Of a DNA stretch of 51,258 nucleotides, positions 25,632 to 33,679 are shown in pieces. The notes below the pieces were generated by a model, which made no database searches, was not told the DNA's origin, and was given only the letters and a program-made list of their open reading frames with translations. The stretch spans positions 1-51,258 of the forward strand of contig CAAGIW010000036.1 in assembly GCA_900770025.1 (NCBI GenBank), read 5' to 3'. Both the position numbers and the translations under genes were made by a program. Within the stretch, counting starts at the first letter, position 1, and every line of letters begins with the position of its first letter. This DNA comes from an uncultured Prevotella sp. (GTDB taxonomy: Bacteria; Bacteroidota; Bacteroidia; Bacteroidales; Bacteroidaceae).

Positions 25632-25681
25632 GCCTTCATGCCGTTATATATGCCCTGCAACCCTGTGCGGTTGCCTGACTG

Positions 25682-26692
25682 TTATTTCACATTGCCCACC
25701 TTGATGAGATATTCTGCAATCTGCACCGCATTGAGTGCGGCACCCTTGCGTATCTGGTCGCCGCTGAGCCAGAAGGTGAGTCCGCACTCGTCGGCCAAAT
25801 CCTTGCGCACACGGCCCACGTATATGTCATCGGTACCGGCGGTCTCCAAGGGCATGGGATATACCAGATTGGCAGGATCGTCCTGCAGGGTTACGCCCGG
25901 GGCGGCGGCCAAGGCCTTCTGTGCCTCTTCCACGGAGATGGGTTTCTCTGTTTCTATCCACACCGACTCGGAGTGGGCCCTGAGCGAAGACACGCGCACG
26001 CACATGGCAGAGCACTTCACATCGCTGTGCATGATTTTGCGGGTCTCGTTGAACATCTTCATCTCTTCCTTGGTGTAGCCGTTGGGCTGGAACACATCGA
26101 TCTGGGGAATCACGTTGTAGGCCAACTGATGGGGGAACTTCTTGACCGTGACGGGCTTGTTTTCCAGTATCTCCTCATACTGCTGCTGCAGCTCGGCCAT
26201 GGCAGCCGCACCGGCTCCGCTGGCACTCTGATAGCTGGCAATGTGGATGCGCTTGATGTGACTGAGATTCTCCAAGGGCTGCAGAGCCACCACCATCATA
26301 ATAGTGGTGCAGTTGGGATTGGCAATGATGCCTCGGGGTCTGTCGAGAGCATCGGCCGCATTGCACTCGGGCACCACCAAAGGCACATCTTCGTCCATGC
26401 GGAAGGCGCTCGAATTGTCGATCATCACCGCGCCATACTTGGTGATGTCTTCAGCAAACTCCTTGGAAGTGCCGGCACCAGCCGAGGTGAAGGCGATGTC
26501 CACATCCTTGAAGTCGTCGTTATGCTGCAGCAGTTTCACCTCATACTCCTTGCCTCGGAACGTGTATTTGGTTCCCGCGCTGCGGGAAGAACCGAACAAC
26601 ACAAGGTCGTCCATCGGGAAATTTCTTTCGTCAAGCACTCTCAGGAACTCCTGTCCCACGGCGCCACTTGCGCCAACAATCGCTACTTTCAT
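25682..26692 (-). CDS. asd: Aspartate-semialdehyde dehydrogenase
   Basis: 336 residues, normal length. It makes aspartate semialdehyde for lysine/diaminopimelate, threonine and methionine synthesis. Seen: NADP-binding GASGAVGQEF (7-16), the catalytic Cys in IANPNCTTIMM (about 130), the SYQSASGAGAAAMAEL stretch and the substrate-binding CSAMCVRVSSLRAHSE region with a conserved His. Transcribed from a promoter near 26790. Confidence 0.95.
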   Translation of the reverse strand: MKVAIVGASGAVGQEFLRVLDERNFPMDDLVLFGSSRSAGTKYTFRGKEYEVKLLQHNDDFKDVDIAFTSAGAGTSKEFAEDITKYGAVMIDNSSAFRMDEDVPLVVPECNAADALDRPRGIIANPNCTTIMMVVALQPLENLSHIKRIHIASYQSASGAGAAAMAELQQQYEEILENKPVTVKKFPHQLAYNVIPQIDVFQPNGYTKEEMKMFNETRKIMHSDVKCSAMCVRVSSLRAHSESVWIETEKPISVEEAQKALAAAPGVTLQDDPANLVYPMPLETAGTDDIYVGRVRKDLADECGLTFWLSGDQIRKGAALNAVQIAEYLIKVGNVK

Positions 26693-26785
26693 TTTACTGT
26701 ATCTGGTTATGATTTGTTTCGTAATGGTTCTGTCAAATTGCCCTCATTACATTTCGATTCGGAATATTTTGGGGTAATTTGGTTG

Positions 26786-26793
26786 CAAAAGTA
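26786..26793 (-). promoter_or_regulatory. -7 box for asd
   Basis: The minus strand reads TACTTTTG followed by C, about 95 nt before the asd ATG. The -33 element is not clear. The antiporter operon starts divergently about 80 nt to the right. Confidence 0.5.
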
Positions 26794-26875
26794 CAACTTT
26801 TAGCAGAATTTACGCTAAAATATGGTATTTTTTTTGCAATTTTGCAAGTCGAAGCCAACGAGAACACTATACACA

Positions 26876-29002
26876 ATGACAGATTTGCTGCATTACTTCC
26901 CTATCACCGACCCCACACTGATATTTTTTGTGGTGCTCTGCATCATCCTGTTAGCGCCCATCATCTGCGGCAAACTGCGCATTCCGCACATCATTGGCAT
27001 GGTGCTGGCGGGCGTGGCGGTGGGGCAATACGGCCTGAACATACTGGAACGAGACAGTTCTTTCGAGCTGTTCGGGCGCGTAGGACTGCTCTACATCATG
27101 TTCTTGGCAGGCTTGGAGTTGGACCTGAACAATCTGAAGAAAAAGCGTTTCCACTTCATCCTGTTCGGTTTGCTCACCTTCATCATCCCCTTTGTCACCA
27201 GCTATTTCGTGGGAATCACCCTCTTGGGCTACTCATCCTTGGCCTCGTTGCTGCTGGCCTGTATCCTGTCATCTAACACACTCATCGCCTATCCCATCGT
27301 TTGCAAGTACGGACTGCAGAAGCATCCCGGCGTGGCACTGAGCGTAGGGTCGTCGATGATTGCGCTGATTCTGTCGCTGTTGATTCTGGCTGTGATTGTG
27401 GGCATCGGCAGTGGCAACGGCAATATCGGCATCACCTTCTGGGTGATGTTTGTGGCCAAGGTGGTGACATACTGCGTGTTGGCCATGCTGGTGCTGCCTC
27501 GGCTCACACGATGGTTCTTCAGTCGGTATGCAGACTCGGTGATGCTCTACATCTATGTGCTGTCGCTGCTGTTCTGCTGTGCCGCCGCTGCCGACCTGTG
27601 CGGACTGGAAGGCATCTTCGGAGCATTCATTGCCGGACTGGTACTCAACCGGTTCATCCCCAGCGTATCGCCGCTGATGAACCGCATCGAGTTTATCGGC
27701 AATGCTCTGTTCATCCCCTATTTCTTGATTGGTGTGGGTATGCTTATCGACATTAGCGTGCTTTTCCACAGCACCAGCACCCTGTTCATCGCACTGTGCA
27801 TGGTGGTGGTGGGCACCGCTACCAAGGCTTTGGCAGCCTATGCCTCGGCCTTCTGCTTCCGCATCAAGGGCCACAGCGCACACATCATGTTCGGACTCAC
27901 CGAGGCACATGCCGCCGGTGGCATCGCCATGACCATGGTGGGCATCAACATGAAGACGGCCGACGGCTACTTGGTGGACGTGAACATGCTGAACGGCGTG
28001 GTGATGATGATTCTCTTTACCTGCATTATCAGTTCCATCGTGGTGGAGAATGCGGCGCAAGGCATATTGCTGAAGGAGCAGAAAGAGCCGCAGACACCCG
28101 ACAGAAAGGGCGACGACGAGAAGATGATGCTGCCACTGCAACATCCGGAAGACGCCGACGACCTGGTGCAACTTGCCATCCTGATGCGCAACAAGAAGCT
28201 GAACCGAGGACTGATAGGCATCAACGTGGTGTATGACAACGTGGACAGCGACAGCAACCGAGCCAAAGGACTGCGCATACTGCAACATGCCGTGAGCACA
28301 GCGGATGCGGCCGACGTGCGTATGCAGACGCAAAGCCGACTGGCAACCAACATAGCCAACGGCATCAAACATGCCTTCAAGGAGAACGACGCCAGCGAAA
28401 TAGTGATGGGACTGCACCGCCCCACCTCGCCAGGCGACAGCTTTTGGGGGGCCTATACACAGGGACTTATCAGCGACATCAACCGACAAATCATCATCTG
28501 CCGCATACAGAAGCCCCTCAACACCCTGCGACGCATACAGGTGGCGGTGCCATCAAGGGTGGAATATGAGCCGGGATTCTACCGCTGGATAGAACGGTTG
28601 GCACGGTTGGCAAGCAACTTAGGATGCCGAATCATCTTCCACGGCAGGGCCAACACCCACTCGCTGATAGCACGCTATCTGGCAGACAGGCACCCAGAGG
28701 TGAGGGCTGAATATGAGATTATGGCACATTGGGTGGAACTGACACAACTGAAGTCGAAGGTGAACGACGACCATCTGTTGGTGGTTATCACGGCACGAAG
28801 CGGCACGGTGTCGTACAAGCGGGCCTTTGAAAACCTGCCCAAGGAACTGACACAGGCCTTCACGCAGTGCAGCTTGATGATTATCTACCCCGACCAGAAC
28901 GGTCAGATGCAAGACACCATGACCTTTACCGCACCGCAACATTTGGAGCAAGAGAGTGCATACGCACCGATTATCAACTGGATAAAAAAGCATTTTTCAT
29001 GA
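26876..29002 (+). CDS. Kef/CPA2-type cation:proton antiporter with C-terminal cytoplasmic domain
   Basis: About 708 residues from the ATG at 26876; the earlier in-frame ATG at 26822 would add a non-homologous leader. Residues about 10-400 hold some 12 membrane helices of the Na+/H+ exchanger fold (LRIPHIIGMVLAGVAVGQYG, FLAGLELDLNNLKKKRF, EGIFGAFIAGLVLNRF). The remaining 300 residues are cytoplasmic and look like two universal-stress-protein-like units (for example NRGLIGINVVYDN and IQVAVPSRVEYEPGFYRWIE), which might bind a nucleotide and gate transport. The stop codon overlaps the next ATG (ATGA). The ion is not determined. Confidence 0.85.
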   Translation: MTDLLHYFPITDPTLIFFVVLCIILLAPIICGKLRIPHIIGMVLAGVAVGQYGLNILERDSSFELFGRVGLLYIMFLAGLELDLNNLKKKRFHFILFGLLTFIIPFVTSYFVGITLLGYSSLASLLLACILSSNTLIAYPIVCKYGLQKHPGVALSVGSSMIALILSLLILAVIVGIGSGNGNIGITFWVMFVAKVVTYCVLAMLVLPRLTRWFFSRYADSVMLYIYVLSLLFCCAAAADLCGLEGIFGAFIAGLVLNRFIPSVSPLMNRIEFIGNALFIPYFLIGVGMLIDISVLFHSTSTLFIALCMVVVGTATKALAAYASAFCFRIKGHSAHIMFGLTEAHAAGGIAMTMVGINMKTADGYLVDVNMLNGVVMMILFTCIISSIVVENAAQGILLKEQKEPQTPDRKGDDEKMMLPLQHPEDADDLVQLAILMRNKKLNRGLIGINVVYDNVDSDSNRAKGLRILQHAVSTADAADVRMQTQSRLATNIANGIKHAFKENDASEIVMGLHRPTSPGDSFWGAYTQGLISDINRQIIICRIQKPLNTLRRIQVAVPSRVEYEPGFYRWIERLARLASNLGCRIIFHGRANTHSLIARYLADRHPEVRAEYEIMAHWVELTQLKSKVNDDHLLVVITARSGTVSYKRAFENLPKELTQAFTQCSLMIIYPDQNGQMQDTMTFTAPQHLEQESAYAPIINWIKKHFS

Positions 29003-29673
29003 TAGACATCCAAGGTATAGAAAAAAGTTTCGGCACACTGAAAGTGCTCAAGGGGATAGACCTGCACATCGACAAGGGGGAAATAGTGAGCATCGTGGGC
29101 CCCAGCGGAGCAGGAAAAACCACCCTGCTGCAGATTATGGGCACCTTAGACAAGCCCGACAGGGGCGAAATCGTCATCAACGGAACCAACACCCAGCAAC
29201 TCAGCAGCCGGAAACTGGCGCAGTTTCGCAACCGAGAGATTGGCTTCGTGTTCCAATTCCACCAGCTGCTGCCTGAGTTTACGGCCATCGAAAACATCAT
29301 GATTCCGGCATACATAGCAGGAACAAGCACTGCCAAGGCCAAAGAACGGGCCACCACACTGCTGAAGTTTTTGGCATTGGAAGACAGGGCCGGCCACAAG
29401 CCTGCCGAACTTTCGGGCGGAGAAAACCAGCGCATCGCCGTGGCTCGCGCACTGATGAACGAACCTTCGGTCATCTTTGCCGATGAGCCTTCGGGCAGTT
29501 TGGACTCCAAAAACAAGGAAGAACTGCACAAACTTTTTTTCGACCTGCGCAATGAATACGGACAAACCTTTGTCATCGTGACCCACGACGAGCATTTGGC
29601 CTCCATCACTGACCGCACCATACACATGGCCGACGGAATGATAGAAACAACAACCCTAACTGCAACGGAATGA
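28999..29673 (+). CDS. LolD-type ABC transporter ATP-binding protein
   Basis: 224 residues from the ATG at 28999 (overlap ATGA with the antiporter). Walker A GPSGAGKTTLL, the LolD/MacB-like Q-loop GFVFQFHQLLPEFTAIENIM, signature ELSGGENQRIAVARAL and Walker B VIFADEPSGSLDS are all present. This is the LolD subfamily, which extracts lipoproteins from the inner membrane with LolC/LolE-type permeases. No permease gene is in the window, so the partner must be encoded elsewhere. It overlaps cvfB by four bases. Confidence 0.85.
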   Translation: MIDIQGIEKSFGTLKVLKGIDLHIDKGEIVSIVGPSGAGKTTLLQIMGTLDKPDRGEIVINGTNTQQLSSRKLAQFRNREIGFVFQFHQLLPEFTAIENIMIPAYIAGTSTAKAKERATTLLKFLALEDRAGHKPAELSGGENQRIAVARALMNEPSVIFADEPSGSLDSKNKEELHKLFFDLRNEYGQTFVIVTHDEHLASITDRTIHMADGMIETTTLTATE

Positions 29674-30500
29674 TTGAATTAGGAAAGAAAAACCGCCTCA
29701 AGGTGGTGAAAGAGGTGGACTTCGGCATGTATTTGGACGGCGGAGACCACGGAGAGATACTGTTGCCCACAAGATATGTGCCCAAAGGCTGCAAACCGGG
29801 CGACGAGATAGACGTGTTCCTGTACTTAGACCAGGACGAACGACTGATAGCCACCACCCTGCAACCACTGGCAGAAGTGGGACAGTTTGCCTGTCTTGAG
29901 GTGGCATGGGTCAACGAACACGGCGCATTTCTGAACTGGGGACTGATGAAAGACCTGTTTTGTCCGTTCCGCGAACAGAAGCAGCGCATGGTGCAGGGCA
30001 ACCACTATGTGGTTTATGTAAAGGTGGATGAAGACAGCTACCGCATCATGGCCACGGCAAAGGTGGAGAAATACCTCTCCACGCAGCGCCCTCCCTACAA
30101 GCACGGCGACGAGGTGCAGCTGTTGGTGTGGCAGAAAACCGACTTGGGCTTCAAGGTGATTGTTGACAACAAGTATCAGGGACTGGTTTACGACAACCAG
30201 ATTTTCCGTGCTCTGCACACCGGAGACACACTCACAGGATATGTGGACCATATCAGACAAGACGGCAAGATGGACATCACCATACAGCGCACGGGACGAC
30301 AATTGGCACTCGACTTCAGCAGTACGCTGCTGCAATACCTGAAAGAACACGGCGGAAGATGCCACCTGTGTGACAAGAGCGACGCCGCAGAGATAACCAT
30401 GCTGTTCAAGGTGAGCAAGAAAACATTCAAGAAAGCCGTGGGCGACCTGTATCGCCAGCGTCTGATTGCCATCAGCGACGAGGGCATCACACTGCTCTAA
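29670..30500 (+). CDS. cvfB: CvfB-family S1-like RNA-binding protein
   Basis: 276 residues of CvfB/YitL length with tandem S1-like beta-barrels: FGMYLDGGDHGEILLPTRYV (about 19-38), EVAWVNEHGAFLNWG, then VIVDNKYQGLVYDNQIFRAL and a C-terminal winged-helix region (MLFKVSKKTFKKAVGDLYRQ). In Staphylococcus, CvfB affects virulence gene expression through RNA binding. Last of three coupled genes, followed by a strong terminator. Confidence 0.85.
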   Translation: MIELGKKNRLKVVKEVDFGMYLDGGDHGEILLPTRYVPKGCKPGDEIDVFLYLDQDERLIATTLQPLAEVGQFACLEVAWVNEHGAFLNWGLMKDLFCPFREQKQRMVQGNHYVVYVKVDEDSYRIMATAKVEKYLSTQRPPYKHGDEVQLLVWQKTDLGFKVIVDNKYQGLVYDNQIFRALHTGDTLTGYVDHIRQDGKMDITIQRTGRQLALDFSSTLLQYLKEHGGRCHLCDKSDAAEITMLFKVSKKTFKKAVGDLYRQRLIAISDEGITLL

Positions 30501-30583
30501 AAGGCCACGGCATCAGAACAGGCCGGCTGTAAAGGCACCACGAAAAACAGCCATATCGGCTCAATGCCAACCAACCAAAGAAA

Positions 30584-30623
30584 CGAAACCCCGCAGACAC
30601 ATATCATCATCTGCGGGGTTTCG
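30584..30623 (+). terminator. Strong terminator after cvfB
   Basis: CGAAACCCCGCAGA and TCTGCGGGGTTTCG form a perfect 14-bp stem with a 12-nt loop, about 80 nt past the stop. Confidence 0.8.
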
Positions 30624-30691
30624 TCGTTTAACCCAAACATGCAGGCAACCGTTTTTGCGCATGTTTGGCTTTATATCCGTATGATAAAGGG

Positions 30692-31516
30692 TTAGAGAAT
30701 CCTGCCTGTGAGGCGGAAACTCATACAGGGATAAACGGAAATCTTACTGATAGTCTTGATCACACCGCCATCCTCGCCATTGGTATTCTGCTCGGTGAGC
30801 TGTGTGTCTTGCACATACACCTTGGGAGAGCCCCAGAACTGCACACCAAGGTCAAACTGGAAACCAATGCGATTCTTGGGAACTGCACGACCGAAGCCGA
30901 TGCCAAGATAGGGACGGAAGCCGTTCACCTTCAGGGTTGCCTCGGCGTTGCCCTGCTCTGTGGGTTCAATAAAATAGTCGCCCAAAGCCAAACCAATCAT
31001 ACCGGGATGCGGCTGACCAGCCAACGGTGCGAACGCTCCACGGCAATGGTTGAAGTCGTAGATATCCTGCAGGATGCCATCCTCCTTGTTATACACGGAG
31101 ATGATCTTGGAGCCCCCGAAATAGGCGCCCGCAGTGATTCTGAAACCAGTCTTGAAAGGGTGTATGTCGAAAAGAACATGGCCTGTGGTCATGCTGGTCT
31201 TACCCTCCACATCAACCTTAGAAGGCAGTTGTTTTCCAGAGAGAGACTCATACTGGCTCTTCATTGCGCCGTCGAAATCCAGGTCCAATTCCGTACCAAT
31301 CTTGATGTTGGGGAAGATGTCAACACCGGCGCGGATGCCCACATACGGTGAAATACTGGTGGCAGCATCGATAGTGATACCAGTAAGGCCGGCACCCACA
31401 CTCACGCCAACACGCTCACAAAAACCACAACACTTACTACATTCCTGAGCCTGTACAGTTGTCAGCCCCATCATGGCCATAGCGACCAAAGCAAACGTTT
31501 TTTTCATAAACTTCAT
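30692..31516 (-). CDS. Outer-membrane beta-barrel-like protein with a Cys cluster
   Basis: 274 residues with a signal peptide (MKFMKKTFALVAMAMMGLTT, cleaved after VQAQ). The mature N-terminus is unusual: ECSKCCGFCERVG, four Cys within nine residues. The rest shows alternating beta strands typical of small Bacteroidetes barrels (GVSVGAGLTGITIDAATSIS, SPYVGIRAGVDIFPNIKIGT) and ends in CMSFRLTGRIL. The first ATG is used; a second three codons later is equally possible. Role unknown. Confidence 0.65.
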   Translation of the reverse strand: MKFMKKTFALVAMAMMGLTTVQAQECSKCCGFCERVGVSVGAGLTGITIDAATSISPYVGIRAGVDIFPNIKIGTELDLDFDGAMKSQYESLSGKQLPSKVDVEGKTSMTTGHVLFDIHPFKTGFRITAGAYFGGSKIISVYNKEDGILQDIYDFNHCRGAFAPLAGQPHPGMIGLALGDYFIEPTEQGNAEATLKVNGFRPYLGIGFGRAVPKNRIGFQFDLGVQFWGSPKVYVQDTQLTEQNTNGEDGGVIKTISKISVYPCMSFRLTGRIL

Positions 31517-31604
31517 TGATTTGTTGTTCTATAATTTGATTATGTTCTATCTCAAGACTTTGTCGGCACACCACGAAATGCAGCAATTGCCAACACTCTT
31601 TGTG

Positions 31605-31612
31605 CAAAAATA
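31605..31612 (-). promoter_or_regulatory. -7 box for the barrel protein
   Basis: The minus strand reads TATTTTTG followed by C, about 89 nt before the ATG. The area is AT-rich and no -33 box stands out. Confidence 0.45.
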
Positions 31613-31902
31613 AACATTATTTTTGTTTCTAAGAAATAAGATGCAAATAAATTTAAAAAAAGATTTACGACAACTAAATCCCACGACCCCACAGCATCAT
31701 CATACGGCAAGCGCAAAGTCAGAGAACAGTTACAGTCCGCCTCGGTCACCCAATGGGTGGAGGATGAAAAAACAAGGTCGCGTTCCACCTTCCCAAGGGG
31801 AGGAAAATAAGGCATGGGCACAGCGATTCTACCACGAGGTAAGTGTCTGATGATGAGCGGATAACATCATTCTGCCATCCACATCCTAAAAAGCGCCATT
31901 CC

Positions 31903-32005
31903 AAAACTGCCAGTTTTGCATTCCAAAAGTGCCAGTTTTGCGTTCCAAAAGTGCCAGTTTTGCATTCCAAAACTGCCAGTTTTGCGTTCCAAAAGTGCCA
32001 GTTTT
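31903..32005. repeat. 22-bp A4-N7-T4-N7 array 3 (five units)
   Basis: Five units AAAA-(C/G)TGCCAG-TTTT joined by GC(A/G)TTCC, with both spacer variants alternating. A decayed sixth unit may precede it at 31888-31902. The internal heptamer differs from arrays 1, 2 and 4. Confidence 0.9.
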
Positions 32006-32060
32006 GCAAAACGACACTCAGGGCACTGTATAAAAGACAGTGATTAGTTACCATTTATGC

Positions 32061-32160
32061 TTCACAACTCGTAACCCAAAACTCCTAATTCGTAACTCAA
32101 AATTCGTAACTCGTAATTCAAAATTCGTAACTCGTAATTCAAAATGCGCAACTCAAAACT
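32061..32160. repeat. Heptanucleotide tandem repeat
   Basis: A run of 7-nt words (TCGTAAC, TCGTAAT, TCAAAAT and variants), also readable as a 21-bp triple unit present about two and a half times. A related run lies at 50950-51038 on the other strand. Confidence 0.75.
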
Positions 32161-32195
32161 AAAAAAAAGTGTGCCGATGGATGCCACCGACACAC
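32161..32195 (-). terminator. Rho-independent terminator of asnS
   Basis: On the minus strand GTGTGTCGGTGG, loop CAT, CCATCGGCACAC and eight T. It lies about 60 nt past the asnS stop. Confidence 0.8.
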
Positions 32196-32200
32196 ATTAT

Positions 32201-32218
32201 TATATATACACGCGCGCG
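32201..32218. other. Alternating purine-pyrimidine tract
   Basis: TATATATACACGCGCGCG is a strict 18-nt alternation between the asnS stop and its terminator. Such tracts can adopt Z-DNA under negative supercoiling. Confidence 0.55.
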
Positions 32219-32254
32219 AATGTGCGGGCGCATACGTTAGGTTCATACTTCGGT

Positions 32255-33658
32255 TTAGAACTCTGCCGTTTTTGGAGTACGCGGGAAAGGAATCACATCG
32301 CGGATGTTCTGCATACCGGTGACAAACAGGATGAGGCGCTCGAAGCCAAGTCCGAAACCGCCGTGAGGACAACTTCCGTACTTGCGGGTGTCGAGATACC
32401 ACCACATATCCTTCATCGGGATGTTGCGGCTCTCTATCTCTCCCATCAGTTTGTCATAGTCTTCCTCACGCACACTTCCTCCGATAATCTCGCCAATCTG
32501 CGGGAACAGCACATCGGTGCCCTGCACGGTCTTTCCATCCTCGTTGATCTTCATGTAGAAAGCCTTGATTTCCTTCGGATAGTCGGTCATAATGACGGGT
32601 TTCTTGAAGTGCTCTTCCACCAAGAAACGCTCGTGCTCGCTCGCAAGATCCATGCCCCAGCTTACGGGGAACTCAAACTTGCGGCCATTGGCCACCGCCT
32701 CTTCGAGAATACGGATGCCCTCGGTATAAGGCAGGCGCACAAACGAACCGCTCACAATACCCTTGAGACGCTCTATCAAAGTCTTGTCTATCATCTTGTT
32801 GAGGAATTCCAAATCGTCCTGACAGTGGTCCAAAGCCCACTGCACGCAATACTTGATAAAATCCTCTTCCAAGTCCATCAGGTCGTTCATATCGATAAAC
32901 GCCACCTCGGGCTCTATCATCCAGAACTCTGCAAGGTGTCTGGGTGTATTTGAGTTTTCTGCCCTGAAAGTGGGACCGAAGGTATAGATGGCCCCCAAGG
33001 CAGTGGCTCCGAGCTCGCCCTCCAACTGTCCGCTCACCGTGAGTGAAGTCTGCTTGCCAAAGAAATCGTCGTCATAGATAATCTTTCCCTCGGCGTCCTT
33101 CTTCAGATCGTAGAGATTCTTGGTGGTTACCTGAAACATCTGTCCGGCACCCTCGCAGTCGCTGGCGGTGATAAGGGGAGTATGGAAATAGAAAAAGCCA
33201 TGCTCATGGAAATAATTGTGGATGGCGATGGCCATATTGTGGCGGATGCGCATCACGGCACCAAAGGTATTGGTGCGCAGACGCAGGTGGGCATACTGAC
33301 GCATGTACTCAAAGCTCTGTCCCTTTTTCTGCATGGGATAGTCGCTGCCGCAGGGTCCGTAGAGCTGAATCTCACGGCACTGCAGTTCCACACTCTGTCC
33401 GGCGCCCTGACTTTCCACCAGTTCACCGTTCACACTGATGCAGCTTCCGGTGGTTATCTGCTTGAGCAGGGCCTCATCAAACTGTGATGGATCGACCACT
33501 ACCTGCACATTCTTGATGGTGCTGCCATCGTTGACGGCAATGAAATCCACTGCCTTGCTGCTGCGATGCGTGCGCACCCATCCTCTCACATTGACGATGG
33601 TGCCGAAATCTGTACGCTTCAGCACATCGACAACCTTTGTTCTCCTGATATTCTCCAT
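32255..33658 (-). CDS. asnS: Asparaginyl-tRNA synthetase
   Basis: 467 residues, class IIb. N-terminal OB-fold anticodon domain (TIVNVRGWVRTHRSSKAVDF), catalytic domain with motif 2 (FGPTFRAENSNTPRHLAEFW) and motif 3 (HGGFGLGFERLILFVTGMQN), and the C-terminal VIPFPRTPKTAEF typical of AsnRS rather than AspRS. It starts 21 nt after the pseudouridine synthase gene, so the two are probably one operon. Confidence 0.96.
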   Translation of the reverse strand: MENIRRTKVVDVLKRTDFGTIVNVRGWVRTHRSSKAVDFIAVNDGSTIKNVQVVVDPSQFDEALLKQITTGSCISVNGELVESQGAGQSVELQCREIQLYGPCGSDYPMQKKGQSFEYMRQYAHLRLRTNTFGAVMRIRHNMAIAIHNYFHEHGFFYFHTPLITASDCEGAGQMFQVTTKNLYDLKKDAEGKIIYDDDFFGKQTSLTVSGQLEGELGATALGAIYTFGPTFRAENSNTPRHLAEFWMIEPEVAFIDMNDLMDLEEDFIKYCVQWALDHCQDDLEFLNKMIDKTLIERLKGIVSGSFVRLPYTEGIRILEEAVANGRKFEFPVSWGMDLASEHERFLVEEHFKKPVIMTDYPKEIKAFYMKINEDGKTVQGTDVLFPQIGEIIGGSVREEDYDKLMGEIESRNIPMKDMWWYLDTRKYGSCPHGGFGLGFERLILFVTGMQNIRDVIPFPRTPKTAEF

Positions 33659-33679
33659 TGTGATTTTGTGTTTGAATTC

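Noticed and set aside
27269..28489. 406-codon open frame opposite the antiporter gene
   Set aside because: His/Gln-rich composition typical of an antisense shadow; the plus strand encodes a well-supported transporter.
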